From Betaproteobacteria bacterium (GTDB taxonomy: Bacteria > Pseudomonadota > Gammaproteobacteria > Burkholderiales > Usitatibacteraceae), in NCBI GenBank assembly GCA_016711875.1, contig JADJSD010000019.1:1-7033 (forward strand): a DNA stretch of 7,033 bases, written 5' to 3'. Positions 1 through 5,925 of the stretch are shown in pieces. Position 1 is the first letter of the stretch; every line of letters begins with the position of its first letter. A program made the position numbers and the translations under genes. The notes beneath the pieces were generated by a model. It was not told the DNA's origin, did no database searches, and worked only from the letters and a program-made list of their open reading frames with translations.

Positions 1-230
1 GGCTTCGAGCCGGCCTCTGTTCACCTGAAAGCCGGCCAGCCCGTGCGCCTCGTGGTCACCCGCACCGTCGAGCGCACCTGTGCGACGGACATCGTCGTCA
101 GCGAGTTCGGGATCAAGCCGCTGCCGCCTCAACAAGCCGGTCCGAAGTCCGCTTCACGCCGCGGAAGCCAGGCGCCATCCGTTACGCCTGCGCGATGGAC
201 ATGATCGCCGGCAGCCTGATCGTCGAGTAG
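1..230 (+). pseudogene. Cupredoxin-like copper-binding protein, 3' part, two frame slips
   Basis: The window opens inside this gene, so its start and any signal peptide are missing. Frame 1 reads GFEPASVHLKAGQPVRLVV and then RTCATDIVVSEFGIKPLP, the usual pattern of a cupredoxin-1 type domain (strand, KAG turn, conserved Cys). After about base 126 the sensible reading moves to frame 2 (LNKPV), and after about base 142 to frame 3, which gives EVRFTPRKPGAIRYACAMDM and ends IAGSLIVE before TAG at 228-230. Both slips look like one extra C. Without correction, frame 1 stops at TGA (199-201). The Cys near the start and the C-A-M-D-M motif near the end are the likely copper ligands (family knowledge). 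The protein would be periplasmic or membrane-attached and would bind or pass on copper. It lies 13 bases before the efflux genes, so it is probably in the same operon. Confidence 0.72.
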
Positions 231-231
231 C

Positions 232-238
232 AAGGAGG
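232..238 (+). promoter_or_regulatory. Ribosome binding site of the outer-membrane factor gene
   Basis: AAGGAGG lies five bases before the ATG at 244 and just after the stop codon of the cupredoxin gene. It is a near-perfect Shine-Dalgarno sequence and fixes the start of the outer-membrane factor. No promoter fits in the 13-base gap, which supports co-transcription from upstream. Confidence 0.85.
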
Positions 239-243
239 ACGCG

Positions 244-1692
244 ATGAGCATTCCAGGTATCGGGCGGAAGCAGGCATTTCGGGGCCTGCTCAGGAACGCC
301 CTTGGTTTCGCCCTCGCCCTCGGGGTCGCGCTCGTGCAGCCGGCGAGCGCGGCCTCGGGCGGTGCGGAACTCGGACGGGACTCCGTGCTTGCAGGGCTGC
401 TGCGTGACGCCCTTGCGAACCGGCCCGAACTGGCGCAGGCGCAGGCGACAACGCAGGCGGACCAGGCTCGGGTACCGCAAGCGCGTGCGTTGCCCGATCC
501 CGTCCTCTCGCTCGGGGTTCAGAACGACGGCTTCAAGGGTCTCCAGATCGGGACCATGGAGACGAGCTACTGGTCCGTCGTAGCGGCGCAGACATTCCCC
601 TGGTACGGCAAGCGTGGGCTCCGGGCGCGGGCGCAGTCGCTGGGAGCGAAACAGTCAGGGACCGATCTCGATCGCGCTCGTCTATCCGTGCAGTCTGAGG
701 TCGAGCGCGGCTACCTCGACCTGCTGCTCGTGCGAGACCAGCTCCGGATCCTCGGCACGCTCGAAACCCTGTGGATCCAGGCGGAGGGTCTCTCGCGCTC
801 GCGGTACGAGAGCAGCAGGGAGCCCAGTCCGACATCCTACGGGCGCAACTCGAAGGAGCCGGCTCCAGCAGCAGCGCTGGGCGCTTGTGGCGGAAGACCG
901 GCGGCGTCGCCCGTTCTGAATCGTTCGGTGGGGCGTGCGTTCGACCGGCCGATCCCGACCGCCGTGTCGCTCGGGGACATCGCGGACCCGCCGCTACCCG
1001 ATTCGTCCACCGCCGAAGCTGACGCCGAAGCCCGCAGTCCGGAACTGCAAAGGGCGCGGCTGGCGGCCGAACAGTCGGGCGCCCTCGTGTCGCTCGCAAA
1101 GAAGGACTACTTCCCGGACCTGACCGTGAGCGGTGGCTTGATGCCGCGTGGTGGCGCGTTCGAGCCCATGTGGCAGGCGGGCGTGTCGGTACCGCTACCG
1201 CTCTGGGCGGGCAGCAAGCAGTCCCAGGCCGTCCGCGAGTATCGGTTGCGCGGGCAGGCGGCAGAGAGCAGCGCCGAGACGATCCGGCGCTTGGTCCGCC
1301 AGCGGCTGGAGGAGCGGCGCGCGATGCTTACCGCACTCCTCCAGACGAACCGCCTCTATCGCTCGGGTGTGCTCATCCAGTCGGACGCGACCGTTTCGAG
1401 CGCCATGGCCCAGTACAAGGTGGGCAAGGTGCCCTTCGCTGCCGTGCTCGAAGCCCTGAGCGGTTACCTGACGGACCTGGTCGGGTTCTACGAGTCGGTC
1501 GTCGCGGCCCAACGAATCGACATCGCCCAGCATGAAGTGAGTCTCGACCCGGTCTCGGGTCCGGCGCTCGGTGGCGTTGGAGGTGCGTCCATGTCCGGCA
1601 GCAGCGGCATGGGCACGGCTTCCGCGCGCACCGGCAGCGCTCCCCCCGCAGCAGCCGCGGGATCCACCTCGTCGGCCATGCCGAAGATGTAG
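244..1692 (+). CDS. TolC/CusC-type outer-membrane efflux factor, three compensating slips
   Basis: This 482-residue protein has the usual length of an OEP (TolC/CusC/CzcC) family channel, which forms the outer-membrane exit duct of a tripartite pump. Residues 1-36 form a Sec signal peptide with basic start, hydrophobic core and an A-S-A cleavage site. There is no lipobox Cys, unlike E. coli CusC. The first OEP repeat includes NRPELAQAQ, LPDPVLSLGVQ and QTFPWYGKRG; the second includes SPELQRARLAAEQ, KDYFPDLTVSGG and PLPLWAG. The frame is open throughout, but residues about 191-223 do not look native. In that stretch the family-like reading moves to frame 3 near base 817 (GAQSDILRAQLE), to frame 2 near 857 (RLQQQRWALVAEDRRR), and back to frame 1 near 909 (VLNRSVGRAFD). 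Each step equals one lost base. The C-terminus is a Gly/Ser/Ala tail with methionines at 450, 456, 479 and 482. The stop lies 13 bases before the adaptor start. Confidence 0.88.
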   Translation: MSIPGIGRKQAFRGLLRNALGFALALGVALVQPASAASGGAELGRDSVLAGLLRDALANRPELAQAQATTQADQARVPQARALPDPVLSLGVQNDGFKGLQIGTMETSYWSVVAAQTFPWYGKRGLRARAQSLGAKQSGTDLDRARLSVQSEVERGYLDLLLVRDQLRILGTLETLWIQAEGLSRSRYESSREPSPTSYGRNSKEPAPAAALGACGGRPAASPVLNRSVGRAFDRPIPTAVSLGDIADPPLPDSSTAEADAEARSPELQRARLAAEQSGALVSLAKKDYFPDLTVSGGLMPRGGAFEPMWQAGVSVPLPLWAGSKQSQAVREYRLRGQAAESSAETIRRLVRQRLEERRAMLTALLQTNRLYRSGVLIQSDATVSSAMAQYKVGKVPFAAVLEALSGYLTDLVGFYESVVAAQRIDIAQHEVSLDPVSGPALGGVGGASMSGSSGMGTASARTGSAPPAAAAGSTSSAMPKM

Positions 1693-1695
1693 CCC

Positions 1696-1700
1696 GGAGG
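1696..1700 (+). promoter_or_regulatory. Ribosome binding site of the adaptor gene
   Basis: GGAGG lies five bases before the ATG at 1706 and directly after the preceding stop codon. It supports 1706 as the start rather than the in-frame ATG at 1571, which lies inside the outer-membrane factor gene and has no comparable site. Confidence 0.85.
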
Positions 1701-1705
1701 GAATC

Positions 1706-3175
1706 ATGAAGAACGATGCCAACAAACTTGGGACAGACGCGGGGGGCGCGGCGCGCCCGGCGGCGTCGCAGCCGACGGCACGGCTCGTGTCCATGGCGAT
1801 CGTGCTGCTCGTCGCCGGTGTGGCGCTGGGTGTGGGCCTAACCTGGATGGCGATGCACAAGCGCGAGGCCGCAAACGTCAGCGCATCGGCTTCCGCGAAG
1901 AAGCCGCTCTACCAGTGCCCGATGCATCCCACGATCACCTCGGAGCATCCGGGCGAGTGCCCCATCTGCGGGATGAAGCTGGTCGAAGTGAAGGGACAGG
2001 CGAAGGCGGCCGCTGCGGGAACGGCTGCCCACAAGATCCTCTTCTACCGCTCACCCATGGATCCCAAGCAGACATCGCCCACGCCCCGCAAGGACGAGAT
2101 GGGCATGGACTACGTCCCGGTCTACGAGGACGAGGCGCGAGGTGGTGGGTCGTCGGTCGACGGCCTCGCCACGGTGACCATCGACCCGGCGCGCCAGCAG
2201 TTGATCGGACTGCAGATCGCACCAGTGACTCGCGGGTCGGTTTCGGGCAGTTGGCGCACTGTAGGACGTGTCGAGGTCGATCCGACGCGCGTGCGCAAGA
2301 CGAACGTCAAGGTGGAGGGCTACGTCGAACGGCTGTACGTCGACTTCGTGGGTCGGCCAGTACACCGTGGCCAGCCGCTCTTCTCGCTTTACAGTCCGTC
2401 GTTGCTCGCCGCCGAGAACGAGTACGTGCTCGCCCTGCAGACGCGTGACGCTCTCGCGAAGGCGGGCTCCACCGACAACAGCGGTCCCTCCCTGGTGGAA
2501 GGCTCTCGGCGCAAGCTCGAGTTGTGGGACGTGCCGGCCGAAGAGATCCGGCGCCTGGAGCAGACGCGCTCGCCATCGAAAGCGCTGACGTTCTACTCGC
2601 CGATCAGCGGCGTGGTCACCGCGAAGAGCGTCGTGCAGGGAGCAAGCGTCAACGCCGGGGACACGCCCTACGAGATCACCGATCTCGGCGAGGTCTGGGT
2701 CATGGCAGACGCGTATGAAGGCGACTTGGCGTCTGTGCGCGTCGGCATGCCCGCGGCACTGTCATTGAAGGCCTACACGGGCCGCAACTTCCGCGGCACC
2801 GTCGCGTTCATCGATCCGTTGCTCGACCCGGCAACACGAACGGCGAAGGTGCACATGCACTTTCTGAACCCCGGCATGGAACTCAAGCCGGAGATGTACG
2901 GGGATGTCGTGCTGGAAGGTCGCGATCGCAAGGGCCTGCGCATCCCGGCGGATGCCGTGATTCGCTCGGGCACGAAGGACGTCGTCTTCATCGCGCTCGG
3001 CGACGGCAAGTTCTCGCCCCGGGAAGTGCAGCTCGGCGCGCACAACGGCAGCGAGGTGGAGGTGCGTAGCGGGCTCGAGGCGGGCCAGCAGGTCGTGACG
3101 CGCGCCAACTTCCTCGTGGACTCCGAGTCCCAGCTGCGCGCCTCGCTCGCGGCCATGACGGAGAAGAAGCCATGA
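1706..3175 (+). CDS. cusB: CusB-type periplasmic adaptor with N-terminal heavy-metal-binding domain
   Basis: This intact 489-residue membrane fusion protein links an HME-RND pump to the outer-membrane factor. Residues about 28-50 form one hydrophobic helix that acts as an inner-membrane anchor. Residues 69-95 are an HMBD with C71-P-M-H and C85-P-I-C88-G-M. Residues 113-140 are a second, Cys-free copy (YRSPMDP then KDEMGMDYVPVY), typical of CusB-like adaptors. Next come the first half of the lipoyl/barrel region (KTNVKVEGYVERLYVD, from 198), a helical hairpin (LAAENEYVLALQ onward), the second lipoyl half (FYSPISGVVTAKSV, from 296), a beta-barrel (VWVMADAYEGDL to PEMYGDVVLE), and a membrane-proximal domain from about 410. 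Family knowledge points to Cu(I)/Ag(I) binding by Cys and Met and delivery to CusA. The stop overlaps the cusA start (ATGA, 3172-3175). No frame slips were found, which contrasts with both neighbours. Confidence 0.93.
   Translation: MKNDANKLGTDAGGAARPAASQPTARLVSMAIVLLVAGVALGVGLTWMAMHKREAANVSASASAKKPLYQCPMHPTITSEHPGECPICGMKLVEVKGQAKAAAAGTAAHKILFYRSPMDPKQTSPTPRKDEMGMDYVPVYEDEARGGGSSVDGLATVTIDPARQQLIGLQIAPVTRGSVSGSWRTVGRVEVDPTRVRKTNVKVEGYVERLYVDFVGRPVHRGQPLFSLYSPSLLAAENEYVLALQTRDALAKAGSTDNSGPSLVEGSRRKLELWDVPAEEIRRLEQTRSPSKALTFYSPISGVVTAKSVVQGASVNAGDTPYEITDLGEVWVMADAYEGDLASVRVGMPAALSLKAYTGRNFRGTVAFIDPLLDPATRTAKVHMHFLNPGMELKPEMYGDVVLEGRDRKGLRIPADAVIRSGTKDVVFIALGDGKFSPREVQLGAHNGSEVEVRSGLEAGQQVVTRANFLVDSESQLRASLAAMTEKKP
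1910..1990 (+). other. Heavy-metal-binding domain (HMBD) in the adaptor
   Basis: Residues 69-95 of the adaptor carry the pattern Y-x-C-P-M-H-P, then P-G-E-C-P-x-C-G-M-x-L. This is the YHS-like HMBD found in CusB adaptors and copper P-type ATPases. The three Cys, the His and the two Met are the likely soft-metal ligands. A second module of the same kind closes the operon at 6909-6983. Confidence 0.9.
3160..3175 (+). promoter_or_regulatory. Ribosome binding site and ATGA stop/start overlap of cusB-cusA
   Basis: GGAG at 3160-3163 lies eight bases before ATG at 3172, inside the end of the adaptor gene. The adaptor TGA (3173-3175) shares two bases with the cusA ATG. This arrangement usually means translational coupling, matching pump output to adaptor output. 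Confidence 0.75.
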
Positions 3176-4185
3176 TCCACAGGATCATCCGATTCTCCGC
3201 TGAGAACCGATACCTGGTCATCGCCGCGACGCTGGTGGCGCTGCTGATCGCCGTCTGGACGATGGGCCGCATTCCGCTCGATGCCCTGCCGGACCTCTCG
3301 GACACGCAGGTGATCGTCTACTCGCGCTGGGACCGCAGCCCCGACATCATCGAGGACCAGGTCACGTATCCGATCATCACCTCGCTGCTTGGTGCGCCAA
3401 AGGTCAAGGCCATCCGCGGTTTCTCGGACTTCGGCTACAGCTACGTTTACGTGGTGTTCCAGGACGGGACGGACATCTACTGGGCGCGCACCCGCGTGCT
3501 CGAGTACCTCTCCAAGATCTCCTCGCGCCTGCCGGCGGGCGTGAAGACCGAGCTGGGGCCCGACGCCACCAGCCTCGGCTGGGTCTTCCAGTACGCGCTC
3601 GTCGACAGCTCGGGCAAGCACTCGACGGACGAACTGCGCAGCTACCAGGACTGGTTCCTGCGCTACGCGGTCCAGAGCGTTTCCGGCGTGTCCGAGGTGG
3701 CCACGGTGGGCGGGCAGGTCCGCCAGTACCAGATCACCGTCAACCCAGCGAGTCTCGCCGCCTACGGGCTTCCGCTCGACGCCGTCGTCGAGGCGGTGCG
3801 CCACGGCAACAACGACGTCGGCGGACGTGCTCGTGGAGCTCTGGGGCGTGAGTACATGATCCGTGGCCGCGGCTACGTGAAGTCCACGCAGGACCTCGGA
3901 AGCTGGTGCTCAAGACCGCAACGGCACGCCGATCCAGGTGAAGGATGTCGCCACTGTTGCGCTCGGGCCCGAGATGCGGCGCGGTATCGCCGACTACAAC
4001 GGCAGCTCGCTGCCGCCGGGCGTCAAGGTGATCACCACCTACGATCGTTCCGAGTTGATCGGGCGTGCGGTGCACACGGTTCGGAACAAGATCATCGAGG
4101 AAATCATCATCGTCTCGCTGATCATCCTGCTGTTCCTCTGGCACATCCCGTCGGCGACCGTTGCCGATCCTCACGATCCCCGTGA
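3172..4185 (+). CDS. CusA N-terminal fragment (open frame as written)
   Basis: This is the part of cusA that would be translated from the real start without correction: 337 residues. Residues 1-242 are native: first membrane helix (about 11-31), the HME-RND signature PLDALPDLSDTQVIVYSRW, then FSDFGYSYVYVVFQDGTDIYW and the first periplasmic porter segments. After base 3898 the reading is out of frame, giving Arg/His/Cys-rich nonsense to the stop at 4183-4185. Residues around 3827-3846 (ARGAL) may also be locally out of frame, since the neighbouring frame reads VLVELWG, but this is uncertain. Confidence 0.7.
   Translation: MIHRIIRFSAENRYLVIAATLVALLIAVWTMGRIPLDALPDLSDTQVIVYSRWDRSPDIIEDQVTYPIITSLLGAPKVKAIRGFSDFGYSYVYVVFQDGTDIYWARTRVLEYLSKISSRLPAGVKTELGPDATSLGWVFQYALVDSSGKHSTDELRSYQDWFLRYAVQSVSGVSEVATVGGQVRQYQITVNPASLAAYGLPLDAVVEAVRHGNNDVGGRARGALGREYMIRGRGYVKSTQDLGSWCSRPQRHADPGEGCRHCCARARDAARYRRLQRQLAAAGRQGDHHLRSFRVDRACGAHGSEQDHRGNHHRLADHPAVPLAHPVGDRCRSSRSP
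3920..4156 (+). pseudogene. CusA segment in frame 2: porter end and TM2
   Basis: This stretch reads NGTPIQVKDVATVALGPEMRRGIADYNG, then directly SLPPGVKVITTYDRSELI and the TM2 region EEIIIVSLIILLFLWHIPSA. It continues the CusA protein after the slips near 3899 and 3919. Between NG and SSLPPG the normal CusA stretch of about 32 residues (the GEGE...GG-VV motif and following helix) is absent with the frame kept. Confidence 0.75.
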
Positions 4186-4985
4186 GTGTCGCGTTGGCAT
4201 TCATTCCCATGTACCTGATGGGCCTGAACGTCAACCTGCTATCCATGGCGGGCATCGCTATCTCGATCGGTGTGCTCGTGGACGGGGCGATCATCGAGGT
4301 GGAGAACGCCTATAACAAGATCTACCGGTGGCAGGCGGGAGGAAGAGAAGGAGGGACTTCTACATGGTCCGGCCTCGAGGCGCTGCTCGAGGTGGGCCCG
4401 TCGGTCTTCTTCTCGCTGCTGGTCATCGCCAGTTGCGTTCATGCCCGTGTTCACGCTCGTGGACCAGGAGGGCCGCCTGTTCAAGCCGCTGGCCTTCTCG
4501 AAGAACTTCGCGATGGCAATCGCCGCCATCTTGGCGATCACCTTCAACCCGGCGATGCGGATGCTGTTCGCGCGCAGCGAGCCGTTCACGTTCAAGCCGA
4601 AATGGTTGGCGTGGCTGGCGACGCAGGTCCTGGTGGGCCGCTACTATTCCGAGGAGCGGCACCCCATCAGCCGCGTGCTGCACAGGATCTACGAAGGGCC
4701 GTGCCGGTTCGTGGTGCGTCACGCGAAGGCGACGATCCTCGCCAGCGTCCTGCTGGTCGCCTCGGCCGTGCCGGTCTACCTATCGCTGGGCTCGAGTTCA
4801 TGCCGCCGATGCGGGAGGGCTCGCTGCTGTACATGCCGTCGGCCACCAACCCGGCATGTCGGTCGCCGAGGCCCGAAGGTCCTGCAGGTGCAGGACAAGA
4901 TCCTACTCACGTTCCCCGAGGTGCCCGCATCTTCGGCAAGGCGAGGCGCGCGGACATTTCGACGGATCCGCGCCCTTCTCCATGA
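4161..4985 (+). CDS. CusA fragment in frame 3: TM3-TM4 and scattered later pieces
   Basis: Native pump sequence is LPILTIPVSVALAFIPMYLMG and NLLSMAGIAISIGVLVDGA, holding the TM3-TM4 region and the membrane Asp/Glu pair (codons 4281 and 4302). LEALLEVGPSVFFSLLVIA follows from 4374. From 4431 the frame leaves the family reading; it returns for GLEFMPPMREGSLLYMPSA (4790s-4853) and RIFGKARRADISTDP (4926-4967). The rest is out of frame. The start is not a true initiation site (the frame opens with TTG). Confidence 0.6.
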   Translation: MPILTIPVSVALAFIPMYLMGLNVNLLSMAGIAISIGVLVDGAIIEVENAYNKIYRWQAGGREGGTSTWSGLEALLEVGPSVFFSLLVIASCVHARVHARGPGGPPVQAAGLLEELRDGNRRHLGDHLQPGDADAVRAQRAVHVQAEMVGVAGDAGPGGPLLFRGAAPHQPRAAQDLRRAVPVRGASREGDDPRQRPAGRLGRAGLPIAGLEFMPPMREGSLLYMPSATNPACRSPRPEGPAGAGQDPTHVPRGARIFGKARRADISTDPRPSP

Positions 4986-5061
4986 TGGGACCACGATCCT
5001 GCTCAAGCCCGAGTCGCAGTGGCGTGGAAGCCCAGGTGGAATTCGAGCTGGGCCCGGGTAG
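4270..5061 (+). CDS. CusA fragment in frame 1: TM5-TM6 and linker to second porter half
   Basis: From 4432 to 4793 this frame is continuous pump sequence: VAFMPVFTLVDQEGRLFKPL, AFSKNFAMAIAAILAI, KPKWLAWLATQVLVGRYYSE, HPISRVLHRIYEGPCRFVV and the TM7 stretch ATILASVLLVASAVPVYLSL. Shorter native pieces follow: KVLQVQDKILLTFPEV (4876-4923) and TTILLKPESQWR (4990-5024). The first 160 bases are out of frame, so the apparent ATG at 4270 is not a real start. Confidence 0.62.
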   Translation: MCSWTGRSSRWRTPITRSTGGRREEEKEGLLHGPASRRCSRWARRSSSRCWSSPVAFMPVFTLVDQEGRLFKPLAFSKNFAMAIAAILAITFNPAMRMLFARSEPFTFKPKWLAWLATQVLVGRYYSEERHPISRVLHRIYEGPCRFVVRHAKATILASVLLVASAVPVYLSLGSSSCRRCGRARCCTCRRPPTRHVGRRGPKVLQVQDKILLTFPEVPASSARRGARTFRRIRALLHDGTTILLKPESQWRGSPGGIRAGPG

Positions 5062-5121
5062 CTCAGAGCCGCTGCGGCCGTTCTGGCGGGACAAGATCAC
5101 GGAAGAGGAGCTGTCGACGAG

Positions 5122-5781
5122 ATGAACGCCGCGCTCCAGCTCCCGGGCATCAGCAACGCCTGGACGATGCCCATCAAGGCGCGGCTCGACATGCTGTCCA
5201 CCGGCATCCGCACGCCCGTGGGTATCAAGGTGAGCGGAGCCGACCTAAAGGTGATCCAGAAGACGGCGATCGACATCGAGTCCGCGCTGCAGAAGGTACC
5301 CGGCACGCGCAGCGTGTACGCCGAGCGCGTCGCCGGCGGCTACTTCCTCGACTTCGTGCTCGACCGGGACCACCTCGCCCGCTACGGCCTCAGCGTGGAC
5401 GACGCGAACATGATGGTCATGACCGCCGTCGGCGGTGACAACCAGACGACCACGGTCGAGGGTAGGGAGCGCTACGGCGTCAACGTGCGCTACGCGCGGG
5501 ACTACCGGGAGGACATTGACGCACTGCGGCGGGTGCTGCTCCCGCTGCCGAGCGGCAAGGGACAGATCCCGATGTCCGAGATCGCGGACCTGCGCCTGGT
5601 CGAGGGATCGTCGATGATTCGCGACGAGAATGGGCTGTTGTCCGGCTACGTGTACGTCGACTTCGACGTCTCCAAGACCGACGTCGGCCGTTACGTCGAG
5701 CGGGCCAAGCAGGCGGTGGCGGCGCAGGTCAGACGCCCACCGGCTACGCGGTCACGTGGAGCGGGCAGTACGAGAACATGA
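5122..5781 (+). CDS. CusA fragment in frame 1: second porter half
   Basis: This is the longest undamaged stretch after the N-terminus, about 200 native residues. It includes MNAALQLPGISNAWTMPIKA, RLDMLSTGIRTPVGIKVSG (holding the equivalent of E. coli CusA M672, codon 5191), RSVYAERVAGGYFLDF, TAVGGDNQTTTVEGRERYG and ENGLLSGYVYVDFDVSK. Native sequence ends near 5729; the family reading then moves to frame 3 (QTPTGYAVTWSGQYENMIRV). The ATG at 5122 is an internal Met of the pump (E-M-N-A-A-L), not a start. Confidence 0.7.
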   Translation: MNAALQLPGISNAWTMPIKARLDMLSTGIRTPVGIKVSGADLKVIQKTAIDIESALQKVPGTRSVYAERVAGGYFLDFVLDRDHLARYGLSVDDANMMVMTAVGGDNQTTTVEGRERYGVNVRYARDYREDIDALRRVLLPLPSGKGQIPMSEIADLRLVEGSSMIRDENGLLSGYVYVDFDVSKTDVGRYVERAKQAVAAQVRRPPATRSRGAGSTRT

Positions 5782-5925
5782 TCCGCGTGAAGGAGCGGCT
5801 CAAGTTCATCATACCCTGACGCTGCTGCTCATCTTTGGCCTGTTGTTCATGAACACCAAGTCGGTGTTCAAGTCGAGCATCGTCATGCTGGCTGTGCCGT
5901 TCTCGATGGTGGGCGCTGGATATGG

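Noticed and set aside
1571..1705. Longer adaptor beginning at ATG 1571.
   Set aside because: The extra 45 residues overlap the outer-membrane factor gene, are Pro/Arg/Ala-rich and precede a good ribosome binding site that serves ATG 1706.
1195..1860. Minus-strand open frame (221 residues) across the outer-membrane factor and adaptor junction.
   Set aside because: It is opposite two genuine genes, has no family-like motif, and reads through the real ribosome binding site of the adaptor.
2773..3804. Long minus-strand open frame (343 residues) opposite the adaptor end and the cusA start.
   Set aside because: It lies fully opposite well-supported coding sequence; its protein is rich in Arg, Asp, Val and His with no recognisable domain, and such frames are common opposite GC-rich genes.
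3827..3846. A further pair of slips in cusA, where the next frame reads VLVELWG instead of ARGAL.
   Set aside because: Both readings are of plausible length before GREYM and the segment varies in this family, so I could not decide and did not count it.
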